Shown: one piece after another, positions 5,814 through 7,620 of the stretch
Position numbering within the stretch: position 1 is the first letter of the stretch
Layout of the letters: each line of letters starts with the position of its first letter
Assembly: GCA_016874875.1 (NCBI GenBank)
Contig: VGTA01000142.1
Location: 1-7,620 of the forward strand
Reading direction: 5' to 3'
Source of the DNA: Deltaproteobacteria bacterium
GTDB lineage: Bacteria; Myxococcota_A; Bradymonadia; UBA7976; VGTA01
DNA: 7,620 bases
Notes under the pieces: generated by a model
Seen by the model: only the letters and a program-made list of their open reading frames with translations
The model's database searches: none
Told to the model about the DNA's origin: nothing
Translations under genes and position numbers: made by a program

Positions 5814-6799
5814 GCGCCGCCGACTCCCCTGGGCGCAGGACTCTGCTCGGCGTCGACGTGGTGCTCAGCACCCCCCGCCGCCCCCCCCCCGCTGCGTCGC
5901 TCCGCGGGCGCGTGGTGGTGCTCGACCTCGCGTTCGCCCACTCCAAGCCCAGCGGACGCCACCCCTCCGTCACCCACCGCCTCCTCCACGAGCTCGGCGC
6001 GCGACTCGCCTGCTACCTCGACCACCACGACAGCGCGTTCCACGCCGATTTCGCCCACGACCCGCGCTTCCTCCTCACCACCAAGGCCGCCCACGGCGCC
6101 TGCCCGGAGCTGGTGACGCCGGAGGTGGTGCGCGCGGCGGGGCGCGTCGACACGATCGTGTGCCACAACGACCTTGACGGGCTCGCCAGCGCCGCCAAGT
6201 GGCTCCTTGGGGGCGTGGAGCCCTACGAGGGCTGCGACGACGACGCCCGCGCCGTGGACACGCGCGTGGGGCCCCTCAGCGCCCGCGGGCGCCTCATGGA
6301 CCTCGCGCTGCGCGGCGCGCCCGACGACGAGGGGCTGCGCCTCGACCTGCTCGAGCTGCTCCTGCGCCGCCTCGACCACCCCGAGGCGTGGCGGCGGGTG
6401 GAGCGCGCGGCGGCGCTCGCCGCCGCGCGCGAGGAGGCCGCCGCGCGCCTGGCGGCCGGCTACCGCCTCCTCGGGCCGCGCGTCGCCTTCGTGGACGCCT
6501 CCGCCGCCCCCGAGCCCTTTGACCGCACTCACCTCCTGCTGCTCGGGCAGGAGCGCGCGCAGGTGGCGGCGGTGCGGGTGGGCGACAGCGTGACTTTCGC
6601 GGCGCCCTTTGAGAGCGGCGTCAACCTCCTCGAGCTCTTTGAGCTCAGCGGCGGCATGCCCACCGTGGCGAGCGTCCCCGCCAAGCGCCTCGCCCGCTGC
6701 CTCTGCGCCCTCGACGTGCCCCGCGGACTCGCCTGGTCGCTGGCGGACCGCCTCGGCCTCACGGCTCCCCCTCCGCCCCCCTCCACTGAGGACTCCTGA
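5810..6799 (+). CDS. DHH-type phosphoesterase-like protein with motifs in permuted order
   Basis: 329 residues from the ATG at 5810, which overlaps the upstream stop as ATGA, so translation is probably coupled. There is no signal peptide, so it is likely cytoplasmic. L-D-H-H-D at 70-74 matches the DHH metal-binding motif, and C-H-N-D-L-D-G-L-A-S-A at 118-128 matches the D-x-D-G-x-x-S motif that normally comes first in DHH proteins. V-V-V-L-D at 35-39 may be the second-Asp strand. The observed order is therefore II-III-(IV)-I rather than I-II-III-IV. The C-terminal part (about 216-290) resembles a DHHA1 domain, ending S-G-G-M-P-T-V-A-S-V at 280-289, where GGGHxxAAG would be usual, with Met in place of His. 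DHH proteins are Mn-dependent nucleases or phosphatases acting on oligonucleotides, cyclic dinucleotides or polyphosphate; the substrate here is unknown. A C10 tract lies at 5881-5890, about codons 25-27. Confidence 0.72.
   Translation: MSAADSPGRRTLLGVDVVLSTPRRPPPAASLRGRVVVLDLAFAHSKPSGRHPSVTHRLLHELGARLACYLDHHDSAFHADFAHDPRFLLTTKAAHGACPELVTPEVVRAAGRVDTIVCHNDLDGLASAAKWLLGGVEPYEGCDDDARAVDTRVGPLSARGRLMDLALRGAPDDEGLRLDLLELLLRRLDHPEAWRRVERAAALAAAREEAAARLAAGYRLLGPRVAFVDASAAPEPFDRTHLLLLGQERAQVAAVRVGDSVTFAAPFESGVNLLELFELSGGMPTVASVPAKRLARCLCALDVPRGLAWSLADRLGLTAPPPPPSTEDS
6788..6792 (+). promoter_or_regulatory. Ribosome binding site GAGGA
   Basis: GAGGA lies inside the 3' end of the DHH-like gene, 10 bases before GTG 6803 and 13 before ATG 6806. 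The spacing favours the GTG slightly, but either start gives the same mature lipoprotein. Confidence 0.45.
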
Positions 6800-6802
6800 C
6801 CT

Positions 6803-7558
6803 GTGATGAGCTCCCCTCGCCCCCGCGCCTCGCGTCTTCTCTGGTGTGCGCCCTCTGCGCTCTCTGCGCTCTTGTCTTGCGCTGAGACCGCACATGAGAG
6901 CCAAGACTTTGATAAAAATGAAAAACATAAATCTATTGAGGAATCCAACGACTTCTGTCTCGCGCTTGGCTGGTACGGCGACGGGCACTGCGACCTGGTG
7001 TGCGACCAGCCCGACCTCGACTGCCAAGAGGGCGCGGTGGACCCAGCGGCGCTGCCGGAGTACTCGGTGACGGAGGACGTGTGCGCAACGCGCGGCTACT
7101 ACGGCGACGGGGAGTGTGATTCGTGCCCGCAGCCCGACCCCGACTGCCAAGAGCTCCCCGCCCCCCCCGCTCCCCCCCCCGCCCCCCCCACCGACCTCGC
7201 CACCGACCCCTGCGCCGTGGGCTGGGACTTTGATGACGGCTACTGCGACCCCTTCTGCGTGACCGCCGACCCCGACTGCGCCGCCCCCGCCCTCTCCCCC
7301 GAGGAGCGCGACGCGCAGACGCGGGACGCCTACGGCGGTGACCCCTGCCTCGACCTCTCCTGGTACGGCAACGGCGTGTGCGATTCGGTGTGCCTCGACC
7401 CCGACCCCGACTGCGCGCAGGAGGACCCGCCCCCCGCGAGTCCCCCGCCCGCAACACCTCAGGGCGACGCGGAGGAGGACCTCTGCGCCCGCCTCGGCTA
7501 CTACGGCGACGCCGAGTGCGACCGATTCTGTGACCTCCCCGACCCGGACTGCGAGTAG
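6803..7558 (+). CDS. Lipoprotein with five Cys/Asp-rich repeats
   Basis: 251 residues from GTG 6803 (ATG 6806 is the next codon), three bases after the DHH-like stop. Signal peptide with lipobox L-L-S-C at 23-26 (lipidated C26). After a charged linker (27-50) come five units, C-x10-C-D-x-x-C-x6-C, at residues 52-74, 94-115, 137-159, 182-204 and 228-250, separated by Pro/Ala/acidic spacers. A typical unit contains G-(W/Y)-Y-G-D-G-x-C-D and ends P-D-P-D-C. Cys pairing with clustered Asp suggests small disulfide-stabilised, probably Ca-binding folds, loosely like Lin-12/Notch repeats. The same signature occurs once in the protease-like lipoprotein upstream (residues 291-309), so the two may act together on the surface. 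The linker DNA (about 6905-6950) is strikingly AT-rich. Function is not recognised; adhesion, scaffolding or protection are guesses. Confidence 0.85.
   Translation: MMSSPRPRASRLLWCAPSALSALLSCAETAHESQDFDKNEKHKSIEESNDFCLALGWYGDGHCDLVCDQPDLDCQEGAVDPAALPEYSVTEDVCATRGYYGDGECDSCPQPDPDCQELPAPPAPPPAPPTDLATDPCAVGWDFDDGYCDPFCVTADPDCAAPALSPEERDAQTRDAYGGDPCLDLSWYGNGVCDSVCLDPDPDCAQEDPPPASPPPATPQGDAEEDLCARLGYYGDAECDRFCDLPDPDCE
6956..7552 (+). repeat. Five ~23-residue Cys/Asp protein repeats
   Basis: Units at 6956-7024, 7082-7147, 7211-7279, 7346-7414 and 7484-7552. Cys spacing is 10-3-6 in four units; unit two is 10-2-6, having lost one residue between the second and third Cys. The spacers differ in length and content, so the array is diverged rather than freshly duplicated. 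Confidence 0.9.
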
Positions 7559-7570
7559 AGGACGCCCGTG

Positions 7571-7620
<50 letters not shown>

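Overview
The window is extremely GC-rich (third codon positions almost all G or C) and every supported gene lies on the + strand. The gene styles suggest a Myxococcota/Bradymonadota-type bacterium (former Deltaproteobacteria): a trypsin-like lipoprotein with Cys-rich C-terminal modules, a lipoprotein built of short Cys/Asp repeats, a Cys-paired Sel1 domain and an FHA protein. That placement is an inference from composition and domain style, not from a marker gene.

Layout. 1-435: 3' end of a gene encoding a C-terminal FHA domain. 492-2549: a multi-spanning membrane protein whose membrane part resembles the NqrB/RnfD family, fused to a Cys-paired Sel1-like (HcpA-type) domain that is probably periplasmic. 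2546-3034: a small S24/S26 peptidase-like protein, coupled to the previous gene by a 4-base GTGA overlap. 3035-3127: a 93-base gap with an AT-rich palindromic patch at its left edge. 3128-4375: a major facilitator transporter whose N-terminus is encoded by six tandem 12-bp repeats. 4376-4451: a short gap. 4452-5813: a trypsin-fold lipoprotein that has the His and Asp of the triad, but where the Ser motif is expected it reads D-T-P-G-G. 5810-6799: a DHH-type phosphoesterase-like protein whose motifs appear in an unusual order (ATGA overlap with the gene before). 6803-7558: a lipoprotein with five Cys/Asp-rich repeats. 7568/7571 onward: a start-like sequence repeating the start of the preceding gene, running into 41 consecutive C to the window edge.

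Working together. The last three complete genes (4452-7558) overlap or are 3 bases apart, so they are probably one transcript. Two of the products are predicted lipoproteins sharing a C-x(n)-C-D-x-x-C-x(n)-D-x-D-C signature, which suggests a common surface role. The DHH-like protein between them has no signal peptide and looks cytoplasmic, so its link to the pair is unexplained. The NqrB/RnfD-like and S26-like genes form a second coupled pair. No RNA gene, CRISPR array, transposase or integrase was seen, and no gene-free stretch exceeds 93 bases.
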